Shown here in pieces: positions 63,881 to 64,000 of a stretch of 64,000 nucleotides of DNA. The notes beneath the pieces are model-generated. The model was not told the DNA's origin and did no database searches. It worked only from the letters and a program-made list of their open reading frames with translations. This DNA comes from Loripinus fragilis (Eukaryota > Mollusca > Bivalvia > Lucinida > Lucinidae): positions 78,604,678-78,668,677 of the forward strand of contig OZ026515.1 in the NCBI GenBank assembly GCA_964019695.1, read 5' to 3'. The position numbers and the translations under genes were made by a program. Position 1 is the first letter of the stretch. Every line of letters begins with the position of its first letter.

Positions 63881-64000
63881 ATATGATGGATCAGTCTGGC
63901 TTTGGTCGACACTGTTTGCAATAGAGACTTCCACAGCAGACAACAAATAGTATAGTTATTTCATGCCTGTTTGTAGTATAGTCAAAACTATTACCCCGAG

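Overview
This window looks like non-coding, repeat-dense DNA from an invertebrate animal nuclear genome, most likely a bivalve mollusc. The evidence is very low coding density, intron-split exons with GT/AG borders, tRNA-derived SINEs, and many short DNA transposons. It also has elements with ~135-185 bp tandem cores and GACGGACGG-like tails, as described in bivalves. The long reverse transcriptase is of a type I associate with dreissenid/heterodont bivalves, but the species is not proven by anything here.

Host genes are sparse. On the minus strand, a first coding exon (16518-16617, starting MGCGRSK, a dual-acylation type N terminus) joins in phase across a 6.4 kb intron to a second exon (9908-10083); the rest lies beyond the left edge. 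On the plus strand, a candidate first exon (55127-55162) joins in phase to an ankyrin-type exon (58203-58401); the rest lies beyond the right edge. A possible minus-strand first exon (54888-54935) lies head-to-head with it, so 54936-55126 could be a bidirectional promoter.

Region by region: 1-9.9 kb holds MITEs, SINEs, a 183-bp tandem array and diverged tandem repeats. 10-16.5 kb is intron with nested elements. 17.4-20.1 kb is a degenerate TAGG/CCTA-rich domain split by a 1.0 kb inverted-repeat element and a SINE. 20-28 kb has TTAA-type MITEs, a minisatellite carrying a transposon, and a ~175-bp tandem array. 29-30.5 kb is a tandem-core element. 31-41 kb has large inverted or tandem repeats, back-to-back SINEs and a Mutator-like element with a FLYWCH zinc-finger relic. 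44.6-47.6 kb has a hAT-type element and a fold-back element whose termini are 36-bp tandem arrays. 47.8-49.6 kb is a 5'-truncated, frameshifted LINE. 50-54.3 kb has a tandem-core element and a mariner relic with a fold-back element inside it. 55-64 kb has the ankyrin exon among Tc1-like and MITE remnants.

The most distinctive content is transposon biology. Several insertions have target-site duplications that can be read directly. At least five non-autonomous families share a palindromic core centred on GATCAG while their ends differ. A set of CAGG-ended elements has 5-6 bp duplications. Fold-back elements with inverted tandem-array termini have 10-11 bp duplications and, in one case, a FLYWCH relic pointing to Mutator-like ancestry. 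All calls come from reading the sequence by eye; no database search was run.
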